Origin: Planctomicrobium sp.
GTDB taxonomy: Bacteria > Planctomycetota > Planctomycetia > Planctomycetales > Planctomycetaceae
Direction of reading: 5' to 3'
Assembly: GCA_018659505.1 (NCBI GenBank)
Contig: JABJMI010000144.1
Coordinates: 1 to 8,154 of the forward strand
DNA length: 8,154 nucleotides
The translations under genes and the position numbers were made by a program. Shown here in pieces: positions 1 through 6,224 of this stretch. Position 1 is the stretch's first letter. Each line of letters opens with the position of its first letter. The notes below the pieces were generated by a model that was not told where the DNA came from, ran no database searches, and saw nothing but the letters and a program-made list of their open reading frames with translations.

Positions 1-17
1 AAAGTGTCCGGCATCAC

Positions 18-3000
18 TCACTTGCGTTCTTGAATGAACAAGAACGTCCCCTTCTTATTCGACGTCGCAATATCGAGCAGTCCATCTCCATTGATATCTG
101 CAACATCAAACTGTGTTCCGATGCCGGAGTTGTCGTCGATCTGGTGTTTAGTCCAGACTGGTTTACCGTTTTCTCTTTGAAGTTCGTACCAGTAAACAAC
201 TGCGGGTTGGTCTCCGCCGGGATCGTGTCCTCCGTGTGCCCAGTAGCGTTTGCCGGTTACGAAATCAGGCAACCCATCCCCATTGATATCCGCCAGCATC
301 AAAGCATGTGTCTGCGAGAAATCCTCCGAAATCAAATGCGTTTCCCAAGTTCTTTCTTCTTCCCCTAGCCCCTCGTCACTAGACCCTAGCCCCTTATTCT
401 CATGCCACCACATTCCAAATTGATGAGCCGATGTCGAAAGGACATCGTTATCGCCATCACCATCGAAATCGTAAACATACATCTGCGAACAACCTTCTCC
501 GAACGGAGCCGGATGCCATTCCCAAGGTTCGGCTTCGCTTTGACGCACTTGAAGTGCGTCGCTAACGGGGGCTTCCCACCAACCGTTGGGTACTAAAATA
601 TCATTGAGTCCATCATTGTTAATATCTCCGGAACCGATCCCGTGCGAGAAGCGGTCCGTTCCGGGAGCACCGGGACCATCGATGGCATTGATCTTCCATT
701 CTGCCGTCGGCAGGTCTCGGGGCGTCGCGAAGCCCATAATCTTTTGATCAAACCCACACAGCAGTTCGCGAATACCGTCACCGTTGATATCAAGGAACTG
801 CGGACTTTCGTTATTCGTCACCGGAGTCAGCTGATGACGTTTCCATGCCTGCGGCTCGTCCGTTTCGCCAGGATTCTCGAACCACCATGTCGGCTTACCG
901 GGAAAGTCGACAACGACCAAATCGAGCCAGCCATCTTTGTTCACATCGATTGGGAAATTGCAGAATGTGTTGCTGTAACCTTTGGGGTCGAATTCTCGAG
1001 AAGGGTCGGTCAGTAAGATTTCGTCGGGATAAGCCCTTTGACCTCCTCCCAGTTTTAATGATAGAACAGGGTCACCATTCGCGTCATAAACAGGCTCCTT
1101 GGATTTTTTATATTCTTGAAGACTTTCAGATGGGTCAGGGGATTGCAGCAAATATATTTTGCTACCCGCAGCAATGTCCATATGCCCATCATTATCAAAG
1201 TCTGCAATAGCACAGCCCTCACTGCGAAATACGTCGTCCAAACGGATTTTATTCCACTCTATTTCACGTGGGTCGTCAGCGAGTACAGAACTCGGCCAAC
1301 CACCGGCAGGTGAACCGGCAGCGGTGAACGGTGGCATTGGATCGAGAACATTCAGTTCCAAATTACGGAAGCGAACCTCCATCGGTCCACCTGAATGAAT
1401 CTGGACCGCGAGTTGTCCGCTTCGTGCACCTTGCTCATCGACCAAATCAACGACCTGAACTCCATTCAAGAACGTTTGCACACGAGGACCGACTGCACGA
1501 ATGATGTATTCGTTCCAGTCTCCTTCTCTGACGTGTTCCGCATTGTCCTCTTTGACTAGAAGTCCACGAGCACTTTCTTCATAGAGTTTCCCCCACCAGC
1601 CGGCACCGATGTCGGCTTGGTAGCCACGCATCTCTCCGTCAGGAAGAATAGCACTGCGAAACTGAATTCCGCTGTTAGCGCTATTGGGATCAAGTTTCAC
1701 TTCGCAGCGAAATTCGAAGTTCTCCATCAGCATGTCGCTGACGAGAAACGCATTGTGCTGTAACCCTGTCGACTTACCAACGATTTCACCATTCTCGACA
1801 GACCAGAGTGCCTGATCAACTTCCCGGGTTGTTCGCCAACCGGTCAGGTCTTTCCCGTTATAGAAGCGGTTAACATTGTCTGCAGTCGCAGCCATCGAGA
1901 CCTGTTGAGTACCTGAAAGATAAGCCACCAAAGAACGTGATTCATGATCGCTGAGGTTTTTGAGTAAGTCGTCGGGCATCATTGACTTGTCGCTTTGCTT
2001 GCGAGCTTCGATTTCGTTAACAGGAACTTGAACGATTTCGTTCGTTGTTTGAATCGAAAGAATCGCGTTGGTCTCTTCTTTCACAATCCCGGTAATGACG
2101 CGACCAGAATCAGTCACGACGACAGCTGGTTGATACTCTTTCGCCATGACAGAAGATGGATCGAGAATGTTAGAAAGCAAGTAATTATGGTCTTTACGAT
2201 TCGCCCCTGTAATGTCGGGACCAACTTTGCCACCAACTCCGTACAGAGTATGACATTGCTGACAGGTCTTGGTGAAGATCGCTCGCCCGAGGTGAGGATC
2301 TGCCTTGCTTTGTGAATCGGCTTTGACCAGTTTCAAGTAGCTGGCAATCAGCTTCTTGCGGTCGAAGTCGCTCTCACGAACGACCCCCCAGACTTTGTTG
2401 AGTAACTCCGTCACACTGGGATCATCGAGGTTTCGCAATTGTCGAATCAAATCAGCAGATAGATCCTTGCGAGGAATCGCTCCTGAGTCGGCAGCCATCA
2501 GCAGTTCAATGGCATAATTCGCACGACTGGCAAGGGCGTTGCGGGCATCGGTTTGTTCATCGGCATTGAGAGTTTTGTAATTCGAAACAATCGCTTTTGC
2601 GATCTCAGCATTATTGATCGTGGCAGCGGCGCGTAAGGCTTCTGCTCGCAATGTTGTTCCGGTGAGGAGTTGTGAGATGATTGTCGCCAGATTTTTGGAA
2701 TCGTTCTCAACAAGGAAACCGAAAACGACTTTCCGTTCTTCATAGGCTCCCGCTTCGTCGACGACGATTTCTTCGAGTTTTTGAGACGAGTTAGTGTTCC
2801 CAAATCGAGCACCTAAGCCGAGCGTGTAGAGATAGACATCAAAATTCGCGGAAGTCGATTTCGGTTCGGTCAGCTCATAGTAAACTTTCCACCAATCCTC
2901 TGGGAGAGTCACTTCCTTTTGACCAGCGACCGCACTCCGAATTCCTTTGAGAAACGTCAAGCGGACAGCGTCATCTTTTGCATTAGCAAGGCCTCCTACT

Positions 3001-5702
3001 AACAATTCCAAAGCCTCTGCCGGCTTTCCGCTGCCGAGTCGTCGCACCATATACTCGCGCAGAATCGGAATGTTTTCCCCGGCTGTCATAGCGAGTGCGA
3101 GCGCTCGCTGCGGATCAACATCCGCCAGTGGCTCCATTGCGTACCAGTACATGAGCGGCAGGTTGTGATCGTTGGCGTCTTCGGGGTAGGAGGTTAACTT
3201 TTCGAGGACTTGCCAGCGGGACTCCATCGGCATTTTCATGAGAATCGAAGTTGCAGCGAGTCTGATTTTAGCAGAACTCGTCTCGCTACCCATAATCCAG
3301 CCTATAGCTTGCTGTCCTGGCATGACATCAAAGCTTGATTCGCTTTCTGCAATTCGTAGACGAGATGCTAAAACTTCTGGACTGTTTTGAATTTCTTCTA
3401 ATTTCTGTGAATTCTCTGCGACGGTGTCCACAACTTGATAATTGGGCTCATAATGAGCAGAATTTTTTAGCCGATCAGCCAACTTTGGAAATATCAATTT
3501 CATTGAATTTAATATCTGATAACCTCGAATGAATATCCTTAGTTCTTCTGAACTAGATGGCTTGTCAAATCCACGCATTTCGATCAGATCGTTTATTAGT
3601 TCTGCGTCACCGGAGTAGGAGAGTTCTTGAAGGATTCTCATTGAATGACGAGCGTACCATTCGTTTTCAGACAAAGTTGCCAGCTTCACTAAGTCTGACG
3701 CTCTAACATCCTTCAAGTTCACCTTCACCGGTTTCGAATTCCCATAGCTCACTCGGAAGACTCGTCCGTTGCTGCGGTCGTGGGCATTGACATCGTGGTG
3801 ATGGCATTGGTTTTGGTCGTACCAGTCGATGCAATACATCTGCCCATCGGGACCGTAAGTCATGTAGATCATTTGCGACCATTTGTCGCGGGTCAGCAGG
3901 AAATCGGGATTGCGAACGCCGACGTAGCCTGAACCTTCAGGGATCAGTTCATCGACATTGATCCGGTTGCCGTGAATGTTGTTCATGAAGAGCTTGCCAT
4001 GATACTCCTCGGGCCAGCCTTGTTGAGTTGTGTCCTCCGGGATATTCCAGCCCGGTTTGTCGGCGTACTTCCGTAGGATTTCCCACTCGGGAGCTGCTTT
4101 GCCTTCGCGACCACCGAGGTAGATCATTCCGCCAGCGTGGGCATGTCCACCACCGAGATCATGTGAACGGGCGCGGTCGTTGTTGTTCCATTGATTGCCA
4201 ACGAAGTGCCGATGTTGGGCAATAGTTTTGATGTCATCATAAGTATGCGGGTTGAAGTGTTGCCCCGCTTGGCGTTGATATCTCGCACCAGGAATGACGT
4301 GATACAAATGCGGGATCACACACGCGGTAATGAAAGCATCGCCATATTCATTGAAGTCGAGTCCCCAGGGATTACTGCTACCTTCAGCGTAAATTTCGAA
4401 CTTATGTTTCGTCGGATGGTAGCGCCAAACACCTGCGTTGAGACCGATTCGCTGATTGTCCAGCGTCCCCGGCTTGCCGACTTTGGAATGCGTAAAGACT
4501 CCATGGCAACCGTATAGCCAACCGTCTGGTCCCCAAATGAAAGCGTTAAGAGTCTCATGCGTGTCTTCCCAGCCGAATCCGTCAAGCAGAACTGTTGCTC
4601 CGGGGGGGACATCGCCGGGAAACCGCAATTTAGCCCCAGGTGACTCACCCGGGGCTAAGTGGGCGTCAATTGCTAACTGAGGATCAGCCTCGTCGGGGAC
4701 ATCGTCTCCATCACGATCTGGAATGAACATGAAATACGGAGAAGCTCCAACCCAGACGCCGCCGAAGCCGAGTTCGATTCCACTGACGAGATTCAAACCT
4801 TCGATGAAGACTTTGCGTGAATCGAAAACGCCATCGAGTGTTGTATCTTCCAGAATGATAATCCGGTCGCGACCTTCGCCCTCTTTCGCTCGGTTCGGAT
4901 ATTCAAAAGCCTCAGCGACCCACAGACGTCCACGATCATCGATTGCCATAGCAATTGGCTGCGCGACATTCGGTTCTTCGGCAGCGAGTTGCACCTTGAA
5001 ACCATCCGGTACAATCATTTTCTCGGCAGCTTCTTGACCGGAAAGATTTTCGAAGGGGTACTGATCGACTAACTGGATCGACGGACCCGGAGTGAGCACA
5101 GGCAATTTGAATTTCGGTTTCTTCTCATGTAATAGGAAGTCATCAAAGTTCACGTGTCCCCAACCGCCAGTATGTTCATCAACAATGCGAATGAAAATTT
5201 CCTTACCGGCATGTGCGGCGAGGTTCACGACAACGGGCGACATTTCTTCAAGATTTTTTCCCGACGCTTTGAAGATGACTTTCTGGTCTTCATTGTTGAC
5301 GAGTTCGACACGCGTCTGCGCGTGACTTCCGCCACCGAGGAGGAAACTTGCCCATGGTTGCGAAACGAGAAACGGTGCAGAGGTGAGAGTTCCTTGTGGT
5401 TCGTCTCTGTGGAACTCGTACCCGCCAAGCCAGTATTCGCCGGTGTGTTGGCTAATCTTGTCTGCTCCGTAAGGACGATCAGGACTGATCGGTCCTTTGT
5501 GCGGCTGATCCTTCCAGGCATCCCCAGTCGCAGTCCAATCAGTAAGATCACCCGTTTCGAAGTTAAGATTCAACTCTCGCCCATCAGCAGCCTTGGGCAG
5601 AATTCCGTCGGAGTTTGTTGGCTCGTTAACTGATTGTGCATGTAATGTTGCTGCGAAGCCATAAATGGCGAAGAGGGAACAAAAGAATGTTGAGCGCCGC
5701 AT
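18..5702 (-). CDS. Secreted PVC-type dehydrogenase / cytochrome c / DUF1080 / FG-GAP multidomain protein
   Basis: An exported protein of 1894 residues, probably a periplasmic or surface oxidoreductase acting on carbohydrates. Order of parts: Sec signal peptide (1-22, basic MRR, hydrophobic core, cleavage near LHA-Q); jelly-roll, carbohydrate-binding-like domain (about 42-195, FETGDLTDWTATG to GGWGHVNFDDF); PVC-type dehydrogenase propeller (about 228-655, TIGR02604 type); helical, HEAT-like region (about 666-1130); haem domain with CQQCH (1147-1151); DUF1080/3-keto-disaccharide hydrolase domain (about 1279-1452); FG-GAP/VCBS propeller with seven DxDxDG-type motifs (1490-1890). The ATG at 5702 is directly followed by the signal peptide, and a weak GAAAG lies 6 bases upstream of it. 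The stop is TGA at 18-20. It is much longer than the usual family members of roughly 1000-1200 residues, because DUF1080 and FG-GAP modules are fused behind the haem domain. Domain identities are firm; substrate and reaction are inferred. Confidence 0.95.
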   Translation of the reverse strand: MRRSTFFCSLFAIYGFAATLHAQSVNEPTNSDGILPKAADGRELNLNFETGDLTDWTATGDAWKDQPHKGPISPDRPYGADKISQHTGEYWLGGYEFHRDEPQGTLTSAPFLVSQPWASFLLGGGSHAQTRVELVNNEDQKVIFKASGKNLEEMSPVVVNLAAHAGKEIFIRIVDEHTGGWGHVNFDDFLLHEKKPKFKLPVLTPGPSIQLVDQYPFENLSGQEAAEKMIVPDGFKVQLAAEEPNVAQPIAMAIDDRGRLWVAEAFEYPNRAKEGEGRDRIIILEDTTLDGVFDSRKVFIEGLNLVSGIELGFGGVWVGASPYFMFIPDRDGDDVPDEADPQLAIDAHLAPGESPGAKLRFPGDVPPGATVLLDGFGWEDTHETLNAFIWGPDGWLYGCHGVFTHSKVGKPGTLDNQRIGLNAGVWRYHPTKHKFEIYAEGSSNPWGLDFNEYGDAFITACVIPHLYHVIPGARYQRQAGQHFNPHTYDDIKTIAQHRHFVGNQWNNNDRARSHDLGGGHAHAGGMIYLGGREGKAAPEWEILRKYADKPGWNIPEDTTQQGWPEEYHGKLFMNNIHGNRINVDELIPEGSGYVGVRNPDFLLTRDKWSQMIYMTYGPDGQMYCIDWYDQNQCHHHDVNAHDRSNGRVFRVSYGNSKPVKVNLKDVRASDLVKLATLSENEWYARHSMRILQELSYSGDAELINDLIEMRGFDKPSSSEELRIFIRGYQILNSMKLIFPKLADRLKNSAHYEPNYQVVDTVAENSQKLEEIQNSPEVLASRLRIAESESSFDVMPGQQAIGWIMGSETSSAKIRLAATSILMKMPMESRWQVLEKLTSYPEDANDHNLPLMYWYAMEPLADVDPQRALALAMTAGENIPILREYMVRRLGSGKPAEALELLVGGLANAKDDAVRLTFLKGIRSAVAGQKEVTLPEDWWKVYYELTEPKSTSANFDVYLYTLGLGARFGNTNSSQKLEEIVVDEAGAYEERKVVFGFLVENDSKNLATIISQLLTGTTLRAEALRAAATINNAEIAKAIVSNYKTLNADEQTDARNALASRANYAIELLMAADSGAIPRKDLSADLIRQLRNLDDPSVTELLNKVWGVVRESDFDRKKLIASYLKLVKADSQSKADPHLGRAIFTKTCQQCHTLYGVGGKVGPDITGANRKDHNYLLSNILDPSSVMAKEYQPAVVVTDSGRVITGIVKEETNAILSIQTTNEIVQVPVNEIEARKQSDKSMMPDDLLKNLSDHESRSLVAYLSGTQQVSMAATADNVNRFYNGKDLTGWRTTREVDQALWSVENGEIVGKSTGLQHNAFLVSDMLMENFEFRCEVKLDPNSANSGIQFRSAILPDGEMRGYQADIGAGWWGKLYEESARGLLVKEDNAEHVREGDWNEYIIRAVGPRVQTFLNGVQVVDLVDEQGARSGQLAVQIHSGGPMEVRFRNLELNVLDPMPPFTAAGSPAGGWPSSVLADDPREIEWNKIRLDDVFRSEGCAIADFDNDGHMDIAAGSKIYLLQSPDPSESLQEYKKSKEPVYDANGDPVLSLKLGGGQRAYPDEILLTDPSREFDPKGYSNTFCNFPIDVNKDGWLDLVVVDFPGKPTWWFENPGETDEPQAWKRHQLTPVTNNESPQFLDINGDGIRELLCGFDQKIMGFATPRDLPTAEWKINAIDGPGAPGTDRFSHGIGSGDINNDGLNDILVPNGWWEAPVSDALQVRQSEAEPWEWHPAPFGEGCSQMYVYDFDGDGDNDVLSTSAHQFGMWWHENKGLGSSDEGLGEEERTWETHLISEDFSQTHALMLADINGDGLPDFVTGKRYWAHGGHDPGGDQPAVVYWYELQRENGKPVWTKHQIDDNSGIGTQFDVADINGDGLLDIATSNKKGTFLFIQERK
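363..394. repeat. Short direct repeat (CCCTAGCCCCT, two copies) inside the FG-GAP domain
   Basis: The 11-base unit CCCTAGCCCCT occurs at 363-373 and again at 384-394, giving a 21-base (seven-codon) period. On the coding strand it encodes residues 1770-1780, with GLG twice in a low-complexity linker (KGLGSSDEGLGEEER). Because the period is a multiple of three, the frame is kept. It sits between two propeller motifs, where extra loop length should be tolerated. Confidence 0.75.
542..560. repeat. Perfect 9-bp-arm palindrome inside the FG-GAP domain
   Basis: GACGCACTT (542-550), one central G (551) and AAGTGCGTC (552-560) form a perfect inverted repeat with nine-base arms and a one-base centre. 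It is translated as residues 1715-1721 (DALQVRQ) within the linker SDALQVRQSEAEP, between a WWEAP strand and PWEWHPAP. Such a tight palindrome is unexpected in coding sequence and resembles a REP-like unit. It is unlikely to act as a terminator, being mid-gene and without a T-tract. Confidence 0.75.
1347..1868 (-). other. DUF1080 / 3-keto-disaccharide hydrolase domain (residues ~1279-1452)
   Basis: A concanavalin-like beta-sandwich of the DUF1080 (PF06439) family. It begins at FYNGKDLTGWR and includes ALWSVENGEIVGKS, NFEFRCEVKLDPNSANSGIQ, the conserved FRS and GYQADIGAGWWGKLYEES, GDWNEYIIRAVGPRVQTFLN, and closes with GQLAVQIHSGGPMEVRFRNL. Members of this family cleave 3-keto-glycosides made by sugar C3 dehydrogenases, or act as sugar-binding modules. 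Here it sits directly behind the haem domain on the same polypeptide, which is why an oxidise-then-cleave role is suggested. Catalytic residues were not assigned. Confidence 0.88.
1908..2303 (-). other. Cytochrome c haem-binding domain (TIGR02603 type, residues ~1134-1265)
   Basis: A single c-type haem site of the Pirellula/Verrucomicrobium class. The haem attachment motif CQQCH (residues 1147-1151) is at 2250-2264, preceded by DPHLGRAIFTKT and followed by the typical GVGGKVGPDITGANR. The domain carries the insertion NYLLSNILDPSSVMAKEYQP and a small beta-hairpin part (VVVTDSGRVITGIV), and ends with MMPDDLLKNLSDHESRSLVA. Met1241 or Met1242 is the likely sixth haem ligand. The role inferred is to accept electrons from the adjoining dehydrogenase and pass them on to a soluble or membrane carrier. 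Confidence 0.92.
3738..5021 (-). other. PVC-type membrane-bound dehydrogenase domain (residues ~228-655)
   Basis: This is the catalytic-type beta-propeller of the large protein, related to soluble quinoprotein glucose/sorbosone dehydrogenases. Visible family signatures are VPDGFKVQLAAEEPNVAQPI (232-250), IDDRGRLWVAEAFEYPNR, the calcium-loop-like DRDGDDVPDE (329-338), GFGWEDTHETLNAFIWGPDG (375-394), LYGCHGVFTHSKVGKPG, GGGHAHAGG (517-525), and YGPDGQMYCIDWYDQNQCHHHD (split 616-635 and 636-637). Repeated His residues (382, 400, 405, 520, 522, 634-636) are candidates for cofactor or metal contacts. A stretch at about 338-370 appears inserted relative to the family and contains a palindromic DNA element. 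The cofactor (PQQ by analogy) cannot be read from the sequence. Confidence 0.85.
4630..4658. repeat. 29-base near-perfect hairpin inside the dehydrogenase domain
   Basis: TTAGCCCC (4630-4637) pairs with GGGGCTAA (4651-4658). Inside, GGTG (4639-4642) pairs with CACC (4646-4649) around a three-base loop, with one A/C mismatch (4638/4650). The outer flanks GCAAT (4625-4629) and ATTGC (4669-4673) are also complementary, separated from the main stem by ten unpaired bases on one side. It encodes residues 349-358 (LAPGESPGAK), within a stretch that looks like an insertion before the conserved LLDGFGWEDTHETLN motif. Confidence 0.8.
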
Positions 5703-5781
5703 AATGTGCTTTCATAATTCGATGAACTTTTCGGTCTGCAAGCATCATCGAATGTTGATCTGCATTCGGCAAGTGACTCGA

Positions 5782-5949
5782 TCAGCAATAATAACCGTAA
5801 GCGAAGTCCAGGTTGCCAACCGCCTCGGCCGCATCGAACCCTACACCTGCAAACTTCGTCCGAAAGATTTTCCACGACCAAAAGAAACCCACAGCAAATC
5901 CTAAAGTCGAAAAAGCCAAACAAGTTAGGATGATGTCAGTACCATTCAA
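5782..5949 (-). CDS. Possible small membrane-anchored protein, 55 residues (hypothetical)
   Basis: Reading from TTG at 5947-5949 to TGA at 5782-5784 gives 55 residues beginning MNGTDIILTCLAF (TTG read as Met). A hydrophobic segment (about residues 5-24, ending FAVGFFW) is followed by a basic WKIFRTKF and a short tail ending in FAYGYYC. The pattern of one membrane helix plus positive flank and a protein-like tail is not what random frames usually give. It is on the same strand as the large gene, 79 bases upstream of it, so the two could be co-transcribed. Against it: no ATG in frame, no obvious ribosome binding site, and the frame stays open upstream through the C/G-rich repeat. It may be a degraded remnant. 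No family was recognised. Confidence 0.3.
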   Translation of the reverse strand: MNGTDIILTCLAFSTLGFAVGFFWSWKIFRTKFAGVGFDAAEAVGNLDFAYGYYC

Positions 5950-6020
5950 GGTTAGTATGAGGGGCTGGAGAAGTGGTCGGAATTGATTCGACTTGAGTCT
6001 TGCTGTCCCCCTTACCCCGT

Positions 6021-6080
6021 CCCTCTCACCCAGAGCTTGGTCAACTATGTACTCGCCAGCTGATTTCTGGAGGGAGAGGG
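6021..6080. repeat. C/G-rich inverted repeat in the intergenic region
   Basis: CCCTCTC (6021-6027) is complementary to GAGAGGG (6074-6080), inside longer C-rich (from about 6006) and G-rich (to about 6082) flanks, with 46 bases between the arms. CCCTCTC/GAGAGGG-armed units occur as dispersed non-coding repeats in many bacterial genomes, and this looks like a worn copy. The long loop makes it a poor intrinsic terminator, though a few T residues follow the G-run. Confidence 0.4.
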
Positions 6081-6211
6081 GGCTTTATCAATAGACCACC
6101 AAGCCTCAGATGCTTCCAAACCCAACTCAAATCAAATTCGGGATGTGATTACCTGAATTTTCAGATAAGATGTGCTAACTCGAATTTCGATCCTGCTGGG
6201 CAGAAATCAAG

Positions 6212-6216
6212 AAGGA
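6212..6216 (+). promoter_or_regulatory. Ribosome binding site of the DUF4175-like gene
   Basis: AAGGA within GAAGGAAAG lies eight bases before the ATG at 6225. This supports that ATG over the GTG at 6222 in another frame, and over the internal in-frame ATG at codon 7. Confidence 0.7.
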
Positions 6217-6224
6217 AAGACGTG

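Larger units (their letters stand above)
33..1235 (-). other. FG-GAP/VCBS seven-repeat beta-propeller (residues ~1490-1890)
   Basis: Seven calcium-loop-like motifs are visible: DFDNDGHMDI (1501), DVNKDGWLDL (1586), DINGDGIREL (1638), DINNDGLNDI (1693), DFDGDGDNDV (1745), DINGDGLPDF (1805) and DINGDGLLDI (1869). Most blades also carry a WWxEN, WWEAP or VYWYE strand. Seven motifs fit one closed seven-bladed propeller with bound calcium, resembling integrin-type and lectin-like surface domains. Spacing is uneven: the first two motifs are about 85 residues apart, and the linkers after motifs 4 and 5 are lengthened by repetitive DNA. Likely role is binding or adhesion outside the cell (inference). 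Confidence 0.88.
5703..6224. other. Divergent intergenic region, 522 bases
   Basis: This region separates the starts of the minus-strand large gene and the plus-strand DUF4175-like gene, so it should carry both promoters. No convincing paired -35/-10 boxes are visible, and planctomycete promoter consensus is poorly known. Contents: a weak GAAAG ribosome-site-like string before the large gene, a possible 55-codon minus-strand ORF (5782-5949), a C/G-rich inverted repeat (6021-6080), and a clear ribosome binding site at 6212-6216. No tRNA, riboswitch or operator was recognised. Confidence 0.6.

Noticed and set aside
642..1016. Plus-strand 124-codon frame opposite the FG-GAP domain
   Set aside because: Antisense shadow of repeated DxDxDG coding; the composition is explained by the reverse complement of the propeller motifs.
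1300..1335. Repeated ACCGGCAG and GGTGAAC strings near the junction of DUF1080 and FG-GAP domains
   Set aside because: Copies are short and imperfect and encode an ordinary Ala/Gly/Pro linker (TAAGSPAGGWP); chance or simple linker bias explains them.
2498..2812. Minus-strand 104-codon frame inside the helical region
   Set aside because: Out-of-frame shadow of the large gene; the main frame is intact across the whole stretch with no sign of a frameshift.
5154..5633. Plus-strand 159-codon frame opposite the N-terminal jelly-roll region
   Set aside because: It is antisense to well-supported coding sequence whose family motifs are clear; no motif or ribosome site supports it.
5570..5923. Minus-strand 117-codon frame spanning the start of the large gene
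   Set aside because: It needs a TTG start without a ribosome site, overlaps the signal-peptide region in another frame, and its translation is Arg/Cys/Ser-rich without domain-like order.
6021..6090. Intrinsic terminator
   Set aside because: The seven-base arms are 46 bases apart and there is no T-tract; it also lies between divergent starts where no terminator is needed.
6143..6171. Possible promoter for the DUF4175-like gene (TAAGAT as -10)
   Set aside because: No matching -35 element at proper distance, and such hexamers are common in A/T-rich spacers.
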